Assembly: GCA_017546205.1 (NCBI GenBank)
Contig: JAFYXJ010000003.1
Location: 1-64,000 of the forward strand
Length of the DNA: 64,000 bases
Reading direction: 5' to 3'
From: Clostridia bacterium
GTDB taxonomy: Bacteria; Bacillota; Clostridia; Monoglobales; Monoglobaceae
Each line of letters opens with the position of its first letter. Positions within the stretch are counted from its first letter, which is position 1. This document shows, one piece after another, positions 8,473 through 18,119 of the stretch. The translations under genes and the position numbers were made by a program. The notes beneath the pieces are model-generated. The model was not told the origin of the DNA. It saw nothing but the letters and a program-made list of their open reading frames with translations, and did no database searches.

Positions 8473-8518
8473 ATTATGATGTGTTACTACATTGAATTAT
8501 AAGAAAGCAGGTTCATGC

Positions 8519-10939
8519 ATGAAACATAGATTAACGATTCCCCTTGTCCCCTTGCGCGGGCTTACCGTTTTTCCCGGTATGTCCTTACATTTTGATGTGG
8601 GACGTTCCAAATCCATAGCGGCGGTACGCCAGGCTATGGAGGAAAATAAATTAGTCTTTTTGTGTTATCAAAACGATATTACCGTGGATTCTCCCGTTCG
8701 TAAAGACCTTGCAAAGGTCGGTACTGTTGCAGAGATACGCCAGATTCTCAATTTACCTGACGGCAATATCCGCATCCTGGTGGAGGGTCTTTCCCGTGGT
8801 AAAATCACTCGTTTCTTCGATGACGGACAAATGGCGTATGTAAATGTATCCCGTCTTGAAGATATTCCTTGTGAGGATGATATTCACATTCAGGTATTGA
8901 TTCGTCGGTTGTATCATTTGGTGGAGAAGTTTCTGGAACTTTATGACCGGTTTTCTCCCGAGGCACTGTCTTCTCTTCTGGCTGTAGAAGACCCCGGTGA
9001 AACTGCGGATACTGTGGTTGCCAATCTACCAATCAAACCCCAGCAAAAGCAGGAAATTCTTGACGCGCTTGAAGTTGATAAGAGACTGGAGAAACTGATT
9101 GGGATTCTGGATCACGAAATCCAGCTTCTTGAAATTGAAAAAGATGTGATGGACAAGGTTCAAACCAATCTGGACCAGAATCAAAAAGATTATGTCCTTC
9201 GGGAAAAAATCCATGTGATTCAGGAAGAACTGGGCGAAGGCGACGCCGTTGATGAAGACATCAAAAAATTTCGTCAGGAGATGGAATCCAGGGCGTTACC
9301 GCAAACAGTTGTCGACAAACTGGAAGAGGAAATTTCTCATCTGGGAAAAACTCACCCCTTTTCTCAGGAATACGGCGTGGTGGAGAACTATATCGAAACG
9401 GTGCTTTCTCTCCCTTGGGAAAAGAAAACCGAAGATATTCTTGACCTTGCCCTTGCCAAAAAAATTCTCGCCCGCGACCACAGTGGACTTGATAAGGTAA
9501 AAGAACGGATTTTAGAATATATTGCCGTACGCAAACTGAACGGCAATCCCAAAAGCAACATTCTTTGTCTGGTTGGCCCTCCGGGGGTGGGCAAAACGTC
9601 CATTGCCTGTTCTCTGGCAGAAGCCCTTGGACGCAAATACGTCCGCATTAGTCTGGGCGGTGTTCATAACGAAGCCGAGATTCGGGGGCACAGAAAAACC
9701 TATGTGGGCGCTATGCCCGGTCGGGTTATTGAAAGTCTCAAGCAGGCAGGTACTTGCAATCCGCTGATGCTCTTTGACGAAGTGGACAAGATGTCCCGTG
9801 ATTACAACGGAGACCCGGCATCTGCTATGCTGGAAGTCTTTGACCCGGAACAGAACAAAACATTCCGTGATCATTATGTGGAACTTCCCTTTGATTTGTC
9901 CGATGTTTTGTTTATTGCAACAGCAAATTCTCTGGAAACTGTTCCAAGACCTCTCCTTGACCGGATGGACATCATTGAGGTTTCCGGTTATACCGTAGAA
10001 GAAAAATTGGAGATTGCAAAGAAATATTTAATCCCCAAACAGCGCAATCTCCATGGTTTGAAACCGTCCCAGTTAAAGATTGCTTCATCAGCGCTTTCAG
10101 CCATCATTGACGGATATACAAGAGAATCCGGAGTCCGGACTTTGGAGCGAAGAATCACTGCCCTGTGCAGAAAAGCCGCAATGCGTCTGGTACAAGATGA
10201 CGGGACTGAAACTGTTTCTGTTACCGCAAAAAATCTTACCGATTTTCTGGGCAAACAGATGTATCATTATGATAAAACCGAAGAACAAAATCAAATCGGT
10301 CTGGTAACCGGTCTTGCATGGACGGAAACCGGAGGGGAAACCCTTCCTGTAGAAGTCAACACTATGCCGGGAACCGGAAAACTGGAACTGACCGGAAATC
10401 TGGGTGAGGTAATGCAGGAATCTGCCAAAGCAGCGCTGACTTACCTACGTTCCAATACCTACCGGTTTGGAATTTCTCAGGATTTTTATAAAACCACAGA
10501 TATTCACATTCACATTCCGGAAGGGGCAATCCCGAAAGACGGACCATCTGCGGGTGTCACCATGGCAACTGCTCTGATTTCCGCCTTTACTCACCGTCCG
10601 GTGAATCGGTTAGTCGCTATGACCGGCGAAGTTACCCTACGGGGGCGTGTTCTTCCCATCGGCGGTTTGAAAGAAAAAACTCTTGCTGCTTTCCGAATGG
10701 GGATTAAGATAGTGATTATTCCCGAGGAAAACCGTCCTGACTTTGAGGAACTGCCGCAAAAAATCAAGGATTCGCTTACCTTTATTTTTGCAAAAAATAT
10801 GGACACCGTGCTGGAACACGCACTTCTTCCTGCATCGGTTCAGGATGGAAAACACCAGAAAAAGGAACTGCCTTACATAGATTCCCTTCTGGGCGGTAAA
10901 GAAATCCCCGGCAGTCAAATCAGTGCTCAAAGCATCTAG
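8519..10939 (+). CDS. lon: ATP-dependent protease La (Lon)
   Basis: 806-residue cytosolic AAA+ serine protease for damaged and regulatory proteins. The N-terminal substrate domain covers about 1-200, followed by a coiled helical linker. Walker A GPPGVGKTS starts at Gly353, and Walker B LMLFDEVDK lies about 65 residues later. The protease domain carries catalytic Ser677 (KDGPSAGVTMA) and Lys720 (GGLKEKTLAA), so the Ser-Lys dyad is intact. The ATG at 8519 follows AGCAGG; an upstream in-frame TTG at 8492 has no ribosome site. It leads lon-ysxC-hisS-aspS-tyrS; the first two are linked as in Bacillus. Confidence 0.97.
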   Translation: MKHRLTIPLVPLRGLTVFPGMSLHFDVGRSKSIAAVRQAMEENKLVFLCYQNDITVDSPVRKDLAKVGTVAEIRQILNLPDGNIRILVEGLSRGKITRFFDDGQMAYVNVSRLEDIPCEDDIHIQVLIRRLYHLVEKFLELYDRFSPEALSSLLAVEDPGETADTVVANLPIKPQQKQEILDALEVDKRLEKLIGILDHEIQLLEIEKDVMDKVQTNLDQNQKDYVLREKIHVIQEELGEGDAVDEDIKKFRQEMESRALPQTVVDKLEEEISHLGKTHPFSQEYGVVENYIETVLSLPWEKKTEDILDLALAKKILARDHSGLDKVKERILEYIAVRKLNGNPKSNILCLVGPPGVGKTSIACSLAEALGRKYVRISLGGVHNEAEIRGHRKTYVGAMPGRVIESLKQAGTCNPLMLFDEVDKMSRDYNGDPASAMLEVFDPEQNKTFRDHYVELPFDLSDVLFIATANSLETVPRPLLDRMDIIEVSGYTVEEKLEIAKKYLIPKQRNLHGLKPSQLKIASSALSAIIDGYTRESGVRTLERRITALCRKAAMRLVQDDGTETVSVTAKNLTDFLGKQMYHYDKTEEQNQIGLVTGLAWTETGGETLPVEVNTMPGTGKLELTGNLGEVMQESAKAALTYLRSNTYRFGISQDFYKTTDIHIHIPEGAIPKDGPSAGVTMATALISAFTHRPVNRLVAMTGEVTLRGRVLPIGGLKEKTLAAFRMGIKIVIIPEENRPDFEELPQKIKDSLTFIFAKNMDTVLEHALLPASVQDGKHQKKELPYIDSLLGGKEIPGSQISAQSI

Positions 10940-10953
10940 TTACGGAGGTTGTT

Positions 10954-11574
10954 ATGGATTACATTGACGCAAAATTTCTTGTTACGGCGGTTAAACCGTC
11001 ACAGTATCCCGATACCTTAGTGCCAGAGGTTGCATTTGTCGGCCGTTCCAATGTGGGAAAATCTTCCCTGATTAACTGCCTGACCAATCGCACCAAACTT
11101 GCACGAACCAGCAGCACCCCTGGCAAAACTGCAACCATTAACTTTTATGATATTGCAGGAACTTACCGTTTGGTGGATTTGCCCGGATACGGGTATGCAA
11201 AAAAATCCAAAGATGAACTTCTGCGTTGGAGCAAAATGATAGAAACCTATCTTTCCGACCGCTTTAATCTGGTTCAGGTAATTCAACTGGTGGACGCAAG
11301 ACACAAACCCACTCAGGATGATATTACCATGATGGAATGGGTGCGGCATTTCGGGTTTTCCCCCGTTGTGGTTGCAACCAAACTGGATAAACTGAAAAAA
11401 TCTGAAATTGAACCCAACCTGACACGGATTTATGAAACTTTGAATTTGGATGATGATTGTATTCTTCTTCCTTTCTCTGCCGAAACCAAAGCAGGGCGTG
11501 AAGATGTTGCAGAGGTCATCGATCTGGTTTGCAGTAAATTCAATCCTGATCAGGGTGATATTTTGAACAAATAA
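10954..11574 (+). CDS. ysxC: Ribosome biogenesis GTP-binding protein YsxC/EngB
   Basis: 206-residue TrmE-Era-EngA-EngB GTPase needed for 50S subunit assembly. G1 is GRSNVGKSSL (about residues 29-38), the G2 Thr lies in the TPGKT region, G3 is DLPGYGYAK, G4 is TKLD and G5 is SAETK. The length is normal for the family. It follows lon by 14 bp with a clear GGAGG ribosome site, the classic lon-ysxC pairing. Confidence 0.95.
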   Translation: MDYIDAKFLVTAVKPSQYPDTLVPEVAFVGRSNVGKSSLINCLTNRTKLARTSSTPGKTATINFYDIAGTYRLVDLPGYGYAKKSKDELLRWSKMIETYLSDRFNLVQVIQLVDARHKPTQDDITMMEWVRHFGFSPVVVATKLDKLKKSEIEPNLTRIYETLNLDDDCILLPFSAETKAGREDVAEVIDLVCSKFNPDQGDILNK

Positions 11575-11595
11575 CCATACAAAGGAGTAACCATC

Positions 11596-12852
11596 ATGAT
11601 CAATAAACCCCGCGGAACCGAGGATATTCTTCCATCCGACAGTCCGCTCTGGCAAAAAATCGAGGCTGCTGCCCGTGAAGTGTGTGACACTTTTGGCTAT
11701 CGCGAAATTCGCACGCCCGTTTTTGAAGATACCGCACTGTTTCAACGCGGCGTTGGTGATACAACCGATGTTGTACAAAAGGAAATGTACACCTTTGAGG
11801 ATAAAGGCGGACGGAGCATTACCTTGCGTCCTGAGGGAACAGCATCTTTGGCAAGAAGCTTTATTGAAAACTCACTTTACGCTGACCCACAGCCTACCAA
11901 GCTTTATTATTTGATTTCCTGCTATCGATATGAAAAACCCCAGTCAGGGCGCCTTCGGGAATTCCATCAATTTGGCATTGAATGCTTTGGCGGAACCGCT
12001 GATGCAACCGATGCAGAAGTAATTACCCTCGCCCTTTCTTTCTTTGAAAAATTAGGAGTAACGGGACTTAAACTGAACGTAAACAGCATTGGCTGTCCTG
12101 TTTGCAAGCAGGAATACAATCAAATTTTAAGAGAATATTTCCGTCAGCATCAGGAAAAACTTTGCGAGACATGTCATACCCGTCTTGAGAAAAATCCCAT
12201 GCGGATTATTGACTGTAAATCCGAAATCTGTTCCGCGATTGCTCAGGATGCGCCCAAAATGATTGATCATCTTTGTCCTGACTGTAAAGAACATCTTGAC
12301 AAAACCCTCCGATATCTGGACAGTGTAGGCGTCGACTATATCATCGATCCGTCTATTGTCCGCGGTCTGGATTACTATACCAGAACTGTATTTGAGATTA
12401 CTTCCGACCAGCTGGGTGCCCAGTCCACCGTTTGCGGCGGCGGACGTTACAATGGTCTTGTGGAGGAGCTGGGCGGAAAGCCTACCGAAGGTATCGGCTT
12501 TGCAATCGGTTTGGAACGATTGATTATGATCATGAAAAGTCAGGGACTTGATCAGGAGATTCCCCAAAGCAGACCGGATATCTTCATTGCCGCTATTGGC
12601 GATGACGCAGATGTTACGGCACAAACCCTTGTTTATCAGCTTCGGAAAATGGGCTGTCGTGCAGAGCGCGATCTCTGCAATCGCAGTATTAAAGCCCAAA
12701 TGAAATATGCCAACAAATTAAATGCTGCCTACAGTATGGTTCTTGGTGATGATGAAATCACAAATCAAAAAGCCGAACTGAAAAACATGGCGGACGGAAC
12801 ATCAAAACCCGTTTCCCTTACGGCGGAAGAAATTTTCCAGAATATTCAGTAG
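11596..12852 (+). CDS. hisS: Histidine--tRNA ligase
   Basis: 418-residue class II aminoacyl-tRNA synthetase. The N-terminal NKPRGTEDILP is diagnostic. Histidine-specific motifs follow (RGLDYYTRTVFE, and the glycine-rich stretch around CGGGRYNGLVEELGG), and the C-terminal anticodon-binding domain covers about the last 95 residues. AAAGGAG precedes the ATG. It sits between ysxC and aspS with gaps of about 20 bp, so it is co-transcribed. No T-box leader precedes it, which means its expression follows the lon promoter unless an unseen internal promoter exists. Confidence 0.96.
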   Translation: MINKPRGTEDILPSDSPLWQKIEAAAREVCDTFGYREIRTPVFEDTALFQRGVGDTTDVVQKEMYTFEDKGGRSITLRPEGTASLARSFIENSLYADPQPTKLYYLISCYRYEKPQSGRLREFHQFGIECFGGTADATDAEVITLALSFFEKLGVTGLKLNVNSIGCPVCKQEYNQILREYFRQHQEKLCETCHTRLEKNPMRIIDCKSEICSAIAQDAPKMIDHLCPDCKEHLDKTLRYLDSVGVDYIIDPSIVRGLDYYTRTVFEITSDQLGAQSTVCGGGRYNGLVEELGGKPTEGIGFAIGLERLIMIMKSQGLDQEIPQSRPDIFIAAIGDDADVTAQTLVYQLRKMGCRAERDLCNRSIKAQMKYANKLNAAYSMVLGDDEITNQKAELKNMADGTSKPVSLTAEEIFQNIQ

Positions 12853-12874
12853 AAAACCCAAGGAGGTTATAACG

Positions 12875-14692
12875 ATGCAATTTGAAACTATGGCAGGACT
12901 GAAACGTACCCACATGTGTACCGAACTGTCTGCGAAAAATCAAGGGGAAACCGTAACCCTGACCGGTTGGGTTGCCCGAAACAGAAAATTGGGCGGTGTA
13001 AATTTTGTTACCTTGCGTGACCGCACCGGAATTGTACAGCTTTCTTTTAACGATACCAGTGATCCGGCTGTATTTGAAAAAGCTGAACAACTGAAAAGCG
13101 AATATGTCATCGCCGTTCAGGGAACCGTTTTGCTCCGTACTCCTGAAAATATCAACCCCCAGATGAAAACTGGTGAGATTGAGATTTTCGTAACTGAATT
13201 AAGAATCTTAAACGGTGCGGAAACAACACCATTTTATATCGAAGAGGATATCGATACCAATGATGCTTTGCGTCTCAAATACCGGTATCTGGACCTGCGC
13301 CGTCCCGATATGCAACGGAACATGATGCTTCGTCATAAGGTAACCAAACTGGCACGGGATTACTTTGACCAGAACGGTTTTCTGGAACTGGAGACACCGA
13401 TGCTGACCAAGAGTACCCCTGAGGGTGCCCGTGACTATCTGGTACCCAGCCGTGTGCACCCCGGCAGTTTCTATGCTCTGCCCCAGTCACCTCAGCTTTA
13501 TAAACAGTTATTGATGCTTGCCGGCTATGACCGCTATTTCCAGGTGGCAAGATGTTTCCGCGACGAGGACTTGCGTGCAGACCGTCAGCCGGAATTTACC
13601 CAGCTTGACATGGAACTTTCCTTTATTGATATTGATACCATTATCGAAATCAATGAAGGCTTTTTGAAAAAGGTGTTTGAAGAGGTGCTGAACATTGAGG
13701 TACAAACTCCCTTCCTCCGGCTTCCCTACAGTGAGGCAATGGAACGGTTCGGTTCCGACAAACCTGATACCCGTTTCGGTATGGAATTCGTTGATATTTC
13801 CGATTGTGTAAAGGATTGTGATTTCAAGGTATTTACCGGTGCGATTGAAAACGGTGGAAGTGTTCGCTGTATTGTTGCAGAAGGTCTGGGCGAGCAAATG
13901 ACCAGAAAAACCTTGGATAGCCTGGGTGAATATGTAAAAACCTACCGTGCCAAAGGAATGGCTTGGATTGTTGTGGAAGAGGACAACCTTCGTTCCCAGA
14001 TTACTAAATTCCTGTCTGAGGAGCAGATTCAGGCAATTCTTGATAAGACGCAGGCAAAGGTTGGCGACGCCATCTTAATCATTGCAGACACCAATGCGGT
14101 TGTTTATGATGCACTTGGCAATCTGCGTCTGGAAGTTGCAAGACGCTTTGATTTGATTGACAAAAACAAATTTAACTTCCTCTGGGTAACTGAATTCCCG
14201 TTGCTGGAATATGACGAAGATGCCGGCAGATATGTTGCAAAGCACCATCCCTTTACCCACCCCGTGGATGAGGATATCCCCAAACTGGAAACCGCACCGG
14301 GTGAGGTGCGTGCAAAAGCATACGATATTATCTTAAATGGTACTGAAATCGGTGGCGGAAGTTTGCGTATCTTCCACACCGACCTACAGGAAAAGATGTT
14401 CAAGGCACTTGGTTTTACCAAGGAAGAGGCTTGGGAACGGTTTGGATTTTTGATGGAAGCATTTAAGTACGGTACACCGCCCCATGGCGGACTTGCCTAC
14501 GGCCTTGACAGACTTGTGATGATTATGGCAGGATGCGACTCCATCCGCGATGTGATTCCTTTCCCCAAAGTCCAGACTGCAGCAGAATTGATGAATGGTT
14601 CTCCCTCAGAGGTTGATGCAAAGCAACTGGAGGAATTATTTATCGCTGTTACCGCTACCAAAGAAGAAACCCAAGAGAAAGGGGCAGAATAA
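12875..14692 (+). CDS. aspS: Aspartate--tRNA ligase
   Basis: 605-residue bacterial-type class II synthetase. The N-terminal OB-fold anticodon domain ([17 protein letters not shown]) is followed by motif 1, motif 2 ([19 protein letters not shown]), the bacterial GAD insertion (about 290-430) and motif 3 ([13 protein letters not shown]). Discriminating versus non-discriminating behaviour (Asp only, or Asp and Asn with gatCAB) cannot be told by reading. AGGAGG precedes the ATG. The hisS-aspS pairing is common in Firmicutes; here tyrS follows one base after the stop codon. Confidence 0.97.
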   Translation: MQFETMAGLKRTHMCTELSAKNQGETVTLTGWVARNRKLGGVNFVTLRDRTGIVQLSFNDTSDPAVFEKAEQLKSEYVIAVQGTVLLRTPENINPQMKTGEIEIFVTELRILNGAETTPFYIEEDIDTNDALRLKYRYLDLRRPDMQRNMMLRHKVTKLARDYFDQNGFLELETPMLTKSTPEGARDYLVPSRVHPGSFYALPQSPQLYKQLLMLAGYDRYFQVARCFRDEDLRADRQPEFTQLDMELSFIDIDTIIEINEGFLKKVFEEVLNIEVQTPFLRLPYSEAMERFGSDKPDTRFGMEFVDISDCVKDCDFKVFTGAIENGGSVRCIVAEGLGEQMTRKTLDSLGEYVKTYRAKGMAWIVVEEDNLRSQITKFLSEEQIQAILDKTQAKVGDAILIIADTNAVVYDALGNLRLEVARRFDLIDKNKFNFLWVTEFPLLEYDEDAGRYVAKHHPFTHPVDEDIPKLETAPGEVRAKAYDIILNGTEIGGGSLRIFHTDLQEKMFKALGFTKEEAWERFGFLMEAFKYGTPPHGGLAYGLDRLVMIMAGCDSIRDVIPFPKVQTAAELMNGSPSEVDAKQLEELFIAVTATKEETQEKGAE

Positions 14693-14693
14693 C

Positions 14694-15920
14694 ATGCAAA
14701 ACGTATTTGATACCTTAAAAGAGCGTGGTTTGATTGCACAGACCACCCACGAAGAAGAAATCAGAAAAATCTTAGGCGAAAAGAAAATCACTTTCTATAT
14801 TGGCTTTGACCCCACCGCAGATAGTCTGCATATCGGTCATTTCATGCAGTTGATTGTGATGAAGCACATGCAGAACGCAGGTCATCGTCCTATCATTCTT
14901 CTGGGGGGCGGTACCACCATGGTTGGCGACCCTACCGGAAAAACCGATATGCGCCCTATGATTACCCAAGAAGAAATTCAACACAATGCGGATAACTTCA
15001 AGGTACAGATGTCTAAGTTTATTGATTTCAGCGACGGAAAGGCATTGATGGTAAACAACGCTGACTGGTTGCTCAAACAGAACTACGTGGAATTTCTCCG
15101 CGAGGTTGGCGTTCATTTCTCAGTGAATCGTATGCTGACAGCAGAATGTTTCAAAACCCGTTTAGAACGTGGACTTTCTTTCCTGGAATTTAACTATATG
15201 CTGATGCAGAGTTTCGACTTTTACAAGTTAAACAAAGAACACGACTGTATCATGGAATTTGGCGGTGATGACCAGTGGTCCAACATCATCGGCGGTATTG
15301 AGTTGATTCGTCGGAAAGAAGGTAAACAGGCTTACGGCATGACCTTTACTCTGCTGACCACCTCTGAGGGCAAAAAAATGGGTAAAACCGAGAAAGGCGC
15401 TCTCTGGCTTGACCCTGAAAAAGTTTCTCCTTATGAATTCTATCAATATTGGAGAAATGTGGATGATAAAGACGTTATTCGTATGCTGAAACTGGTTACT
15501 TTCCTCCCCATGGAGCAGATTGCAGAATATGAAAAACTGGAAGGTCAGGAACTGAACAAAGTAAAATGCATTCTTGCCTACGAAGTCACCAAAATGGTTC
15601 ACGGACAAGAAGCCGCAGACAGTGCAAATGCTGCTGCAACCGCAATTTTTGGCGGTGGCGGCAATACCGAAAATATGCCCACCGAAACAATTTCCAAGAC
15701 AGACATCGCGGATGGCATCAATATTCTGGATTTGCTGATGTTAGTAAAACTGATTCCTTCCAAAGGAGAGGGCAGACGTCTGATTCAACAAAACGGACTT
15801 TCCATCAATAACGAAAAAGTTTCCGCTGTTGATATGATGGTAACGGCAGATATGTTCGGCGATGAGGGCATGATTGTCAAAAAAGGAAAGAAGACATTCC
15901 TGCGTCTGGTTCTGAAATAA
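14694..15920 (+). CDS. tyrS: Tyrosine--tRNA ligase
   Basis: 408-residue class I synthetase. It shows the HIGH motif as LHIGHFMQ, the specificity segment [15 protein letters not shown], and the KMSKS loop as [12 protein letters not shown], the form found in the TyrZ-like group of TyrRS. A C-terminal S4 RNA-binding domain covers about the last 65 residues. The start is ATG at 14694, one base after the aspS stop, with an AGAAAGGGG ribosome site inside aspS. Being buried in an aaRS operon with no T-box, it departs from the usual Firmicutes arrangement of a free-standing tyrS with a tyrosine T-box. Confidence 0.95.
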   Translation: MQNVFDTLKERGLIAQTTHEEEIRKILGEKKITFYIGFDPTADSLHIGHFMQLIVMKHMQNAGHRPIILLGGGTTMVGDPTGKTDMRPMITQEEIQHNADNFKVQMSKFIDFSDGKALMVNNADWLLKQNYVEFLREVGVHFSVNRMLTAECFKTRLERGLSFLEFNYMLMQSFDFYKLNKEHDCIMEFGGDDQWSNIIGGIELIRRKEGKQAYGMTFTLLTTSEGKKMGKTEKGALWLDPEKVSPYEFYQYWRNVDDKDVIRMLKLVTFLPMEQIAEYEKLEGQELNKVKCILAYEVTKMVHGQEAADSANAAATAIFGGGGNTENMPTETISKTDIADGINILDLLMLVKLIPSKGEGRRLIQQNGLSINNEKVSAVDMMVTADMFGDEGMIVKKGKKTFLRLVLK

Positions 15921-15926
15921 TCTTGT

Positions 15927-15977
15927 TTTGTGGAAGATGCACAAAAGTTTTTATATTTAATGTGCATCTTCCACAAA
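15927..15977 (+). repeat. Perfect 17-bp inverted repeat downstream of tyrS
   Basis: The arms at 15927-15943 and 15961-15977 are exact reverse complements (core TGTGGAAGATGCACA), with a 17-base AT-rich loop. No T-run follows closely, so it is not a textbook terminator. It may stabilise or process the tyrS mRNA 3' end or bind a protein. Confidence 0.7.
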
Positions 15978-15985
15978 CTTGTCTA

Positions 15986-16014
15986 TTGCATTTTTAATGG
16001 AAATGATGTATAGT
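15986..16014 (+). promoter_or_regulatory. Candidate promoter of an intergenic small RNA
   Basis: TTGCAT (15986-15991) and TATAGT (16009-16014), 17-bp spacer, with no downstream open reading frame. It points at two hairpins and a terminator that end before thrS, which lies on the other strand. Confidence 0.5.
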
Positions 16015-16020
16015 ATAGAC

Positions 16021-16117
16021 ATACCACAATTAACAATCTTTTTCATTTCCTTTCACAATAAGCCGATGGCTTATTGTGAAAAACTCCCCTTTACCGAGAG
16101 CAATCTCGGTTTTTTTC
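16021..16117 (+). ncRNA. Candidate small RNA of about 97 nt
   Basis: The sequence begins about seven bases after a promoter-like -10. It contains an unstructured A/T-rich 5' part of about 35 nt, then a perfect 14-bp hairpin (TTTCACAATAAGCC / GGCTTATTGTGAAA, three-base loop), a CTCCCCTTT linker, and an intrinsic terminator. No convincing reading frame is present. I do not recognise it as 6S, SRP, tmRNA or RNase P. An alternative is that the hairpins are only a compound 3' end of the tyrS transcript. Confidence 0.45.
16093..16117 (+). terminator. Intrinsic terminator ending the candidate small RNA
   Basis: ACCGAGA / TCTCGGT stem with a GCAA tetraloop, immediately followed by T6-7. It is the best plus-strand terminator between tyrS and thrS. 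Confidence 0.8.
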
Positions 16118-16120
16118 TTT

Positions 16121-16151
16121 TTAAAAACCCCCGCTCGTTGAGCGGGGGTTT
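16121..16151 (-). terminator. Terminator of the thrS operon
   Basis: Perfect 12-bp stem AAACCCCCGCTC / GAGCGGGGGTTT. On the minus strand a T-run (TTTTTAA) follows, just after the thrS stop. It can also back up plus-strand termination. Confidence 0.85.
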
Positions 16152-16166
16152 CGTTATTTTATTATC

Positions 16167-18104
16167 TTATCTCGCTTTGGTTGCAACCTCTGTTAAAATT
16201 GCAGAAAGGAAATCATCAACTGCCATCGCACCCTTGTCGCCCTCTTTTCTGGAACGAACAGAAACAGCATTGTCTGCTTGTTCCTTTTCACCGACAATTA
16301 GCATATAAGGAACTTTCTCAAGTTGTGCTTCGCGAATCTTGTAACCGATTTTCTCGTTTCTTTCATCGATTTCAATACGGATACCTGCATTTGCAAGCTG
16401 GTCAGCAACTTTTCTTGCGTATTCCATATAGTGCTCAGAAATGGGTAAAATCTTCGCCTGAACGGGTGCCAACCATGTGGGGAATGCACCTGCATATTTC
16501 TCAATCAAGAGAGCAAGGGTTCTTTCATAACAACCGATGGAAGTTCTGTGGATGATGTACGGATTCTTTCTGCTGCCGTCGCTGTCCACATATTCCATGC
16601 CAAATTTTTCAGCCAGCATCTGGTCAATCTGGATGGTAATCAATGTATCCTCTTTGCCAAATACATTCTTAATCTGGATATCCAATTTCGGTCCGTAGAA
16701 TGCGGCTTCGCCAATACCCACTTTATAGGGAATCTCCAGATGATCCAAAATCTTCTGCATGGTACTCTGTGCCTCATCCCATTGTTCGGGAGTTCCGATA
16801 TATTTTTCCGAATCGTTGGGGTCCCATTGAGAGAAGCGGTAGGATACATCCTCGTAAAGTCCAAGGGTTTTCAGCATATAGATTGCCATTTCCAGACAGG
16901 ATTTAAATTCTTCCTCCAACTGATCGGGACGGCACATCAAATGTCCCTCAGAAATGGTGAACTGTCTGACACGAATCAATCCGTGCATCTCACCGGAGGC
17001 TTCATTACGGAACAAAGTAGATGTTTCACCGTAACGCAAAGGAAGGTCACGATAACTGCGCATCTTATTGAGATATGCCTGATACTGGAACGGGCAGGTC
17101 ATAGGACGAAGTGCAAAAACTTCCTTATCCTTTTCCTCCTCACCCATGACAAACATTCCATCTTTATAATGATCCCAGTGACCGGAAATCTTGTAAAGGT
17201 CACTCTTTGCCATATACGGGGTCTTGGTACGCACCCATCCATGTGCATCCTCGTGATCCTCAACAAATCTCTGGAGAATCTGCATCATTTTTGCACCTTT
17301 AGGAAGCAAAATCGGCAACCCCTGACCAATGTAGTCAACGGTTGTGAAAAGTTCCAGTTCGCGTCCAAGCTTATTGTGGTCGCGTTTTTTTGCTTCTTCC
17401 AGTTGTTCCAGATATTCATCCAATTCCGACTTCTTGGGAAATGCAGTTCCGTAAACACGGGTAAGCATTTTGTTCTTCTCGTCTCCGCGCCAGTATGCTC
17501 CGGCGGTATACTGCAGTTTGATGGCTTTCAGTTTTCCGGTAGATACCAGATGGGGACCTGCACACAAATCGGTAAAATCACCTTGGCGATAGAACGAAAG
17601 TTCTGCATCCTTTGGAAGATCCTGAATCAGCTCCACCTTATAAGGCTCGTCCAACTCTTCCATCATACGGATTGCATCTTCTCTGGAAAGGGTAAACCGT
17701 TCAATGGGGATATCCTCTTTGATAATCTTTTTCATTTCTGCTTCCAGATTATCAAGATCAGTTGCATTGATGGGGGTTTCAAAATCAAAGTCATAATAGA
17801 ACCCATTTTCAATGGCAGGACCGATAGCAAGATTTGCTGTTGGGAACAGACGCTTTACCGCCTGTGCAAGCACATGCGATGCGGTATGACGGTATGCAAA
17901 CCGTCCACCCTCGCTGTCCCATGTCAGGAAGTTAACTGCACAGTCCTGTTGAGGAGAGGTACGTAAATCTGTCAGTTCACCGTCAACCTCTGCTGCAAGG
18001 CATACTCTTGCAAGGCCTTCACTGATGGATTTTGCCATATCATAAAGGCTTGTACCTTTTGGAAATTCCTTGCAATCTCCATCTTTCAATGTAACTTTTA
18101 TCAT
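16167..18104 (-). CDS. thrS: Threonine--tRNA ligase
   Basis: 645-residue class II synthetase with the full bacterial layout: TGS domain (about 1-63), editing domain with the HxxxH motif (RHTASHVLAQ), catalytic core (RPMTCPFQYQAY, RNEASGEMHGL, GCYERTLALLIEKY) and the C-terminal anticodon domain (about the last 100 residues). The ATG at 18104 has AAAGGA eight bases upstream; the in-frame ATG at 18113 overlaps that site. It is last in the asp23-nusB-xseAB-ispA-yuiD-thrS string, with no room for a thrS-type T-box leader, which is unusual for Firmicutes. Confidence 0.96.
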   Translation of the reverse strand: MIKVTLKDGDCKEFPKGTSLYDMAKSISEGLARVCLAAEVDGELTDLRTSPQQDCAVNFLTWDSEGGRFAYRHTASHVLAQAVKRLFPTANLAIGPAIENGFYYDFDFETPINATDLDNLEAEMKKIIKEDIPIERFTLSREDAIRMMEELDEPYKVELIQDLPKDAELSFYRQGDFTDLCAGPHLVSTGKLKAIKLQYTAGAYWRGDEKNKMLTRVYGTAFPKKSELDEYLEQLEEAKKRDHNKLGRELELFTTVDYIGQGLPILLPKGAKMMQILQRFVEDHEDAHGWVRTKTPYMAKSDLYKISGHWDHYKDGMFVMGEEEKDKEVFALRPMTCPFQYQAYLNKMRSYRDLPLRYGETSTLFRNEASGEMHGLIRVRQFTISEGHLMCRPDQLEEEFKSCLEMAIYMLKTLGLYEDVSYRFSQWDPNDSEKYIGTPEQWDEAQSTMQKILDHLEIPYKVGIGEAAFYGPKLDIQIKNVFGKEDTLITIQIDQMLAEKFGMEYVDSDGSRKNPYIIHRTSIGCYERTLALLIEKYAGAFPTWLAPVQAKILPISEHYMEYARKVADQLANAGIRIEIDERNEKIGYKIREAQLEKVPYMLIVGEKEQADNAVSVRSRKEGDKGAMAVDDFLSAILTEVATKAR

Positions 18105-18119
18105 AAAAACCATCCTTTC

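Noticed and set aside
16548-17966. 472-residue open frame on the plus strand opposite thrS
   Set aside because: It has no ribosome site and a low-complexity, Phe/His/Cys-rich translation typical of antisense frames; thrS on the other strand is unambiguous.
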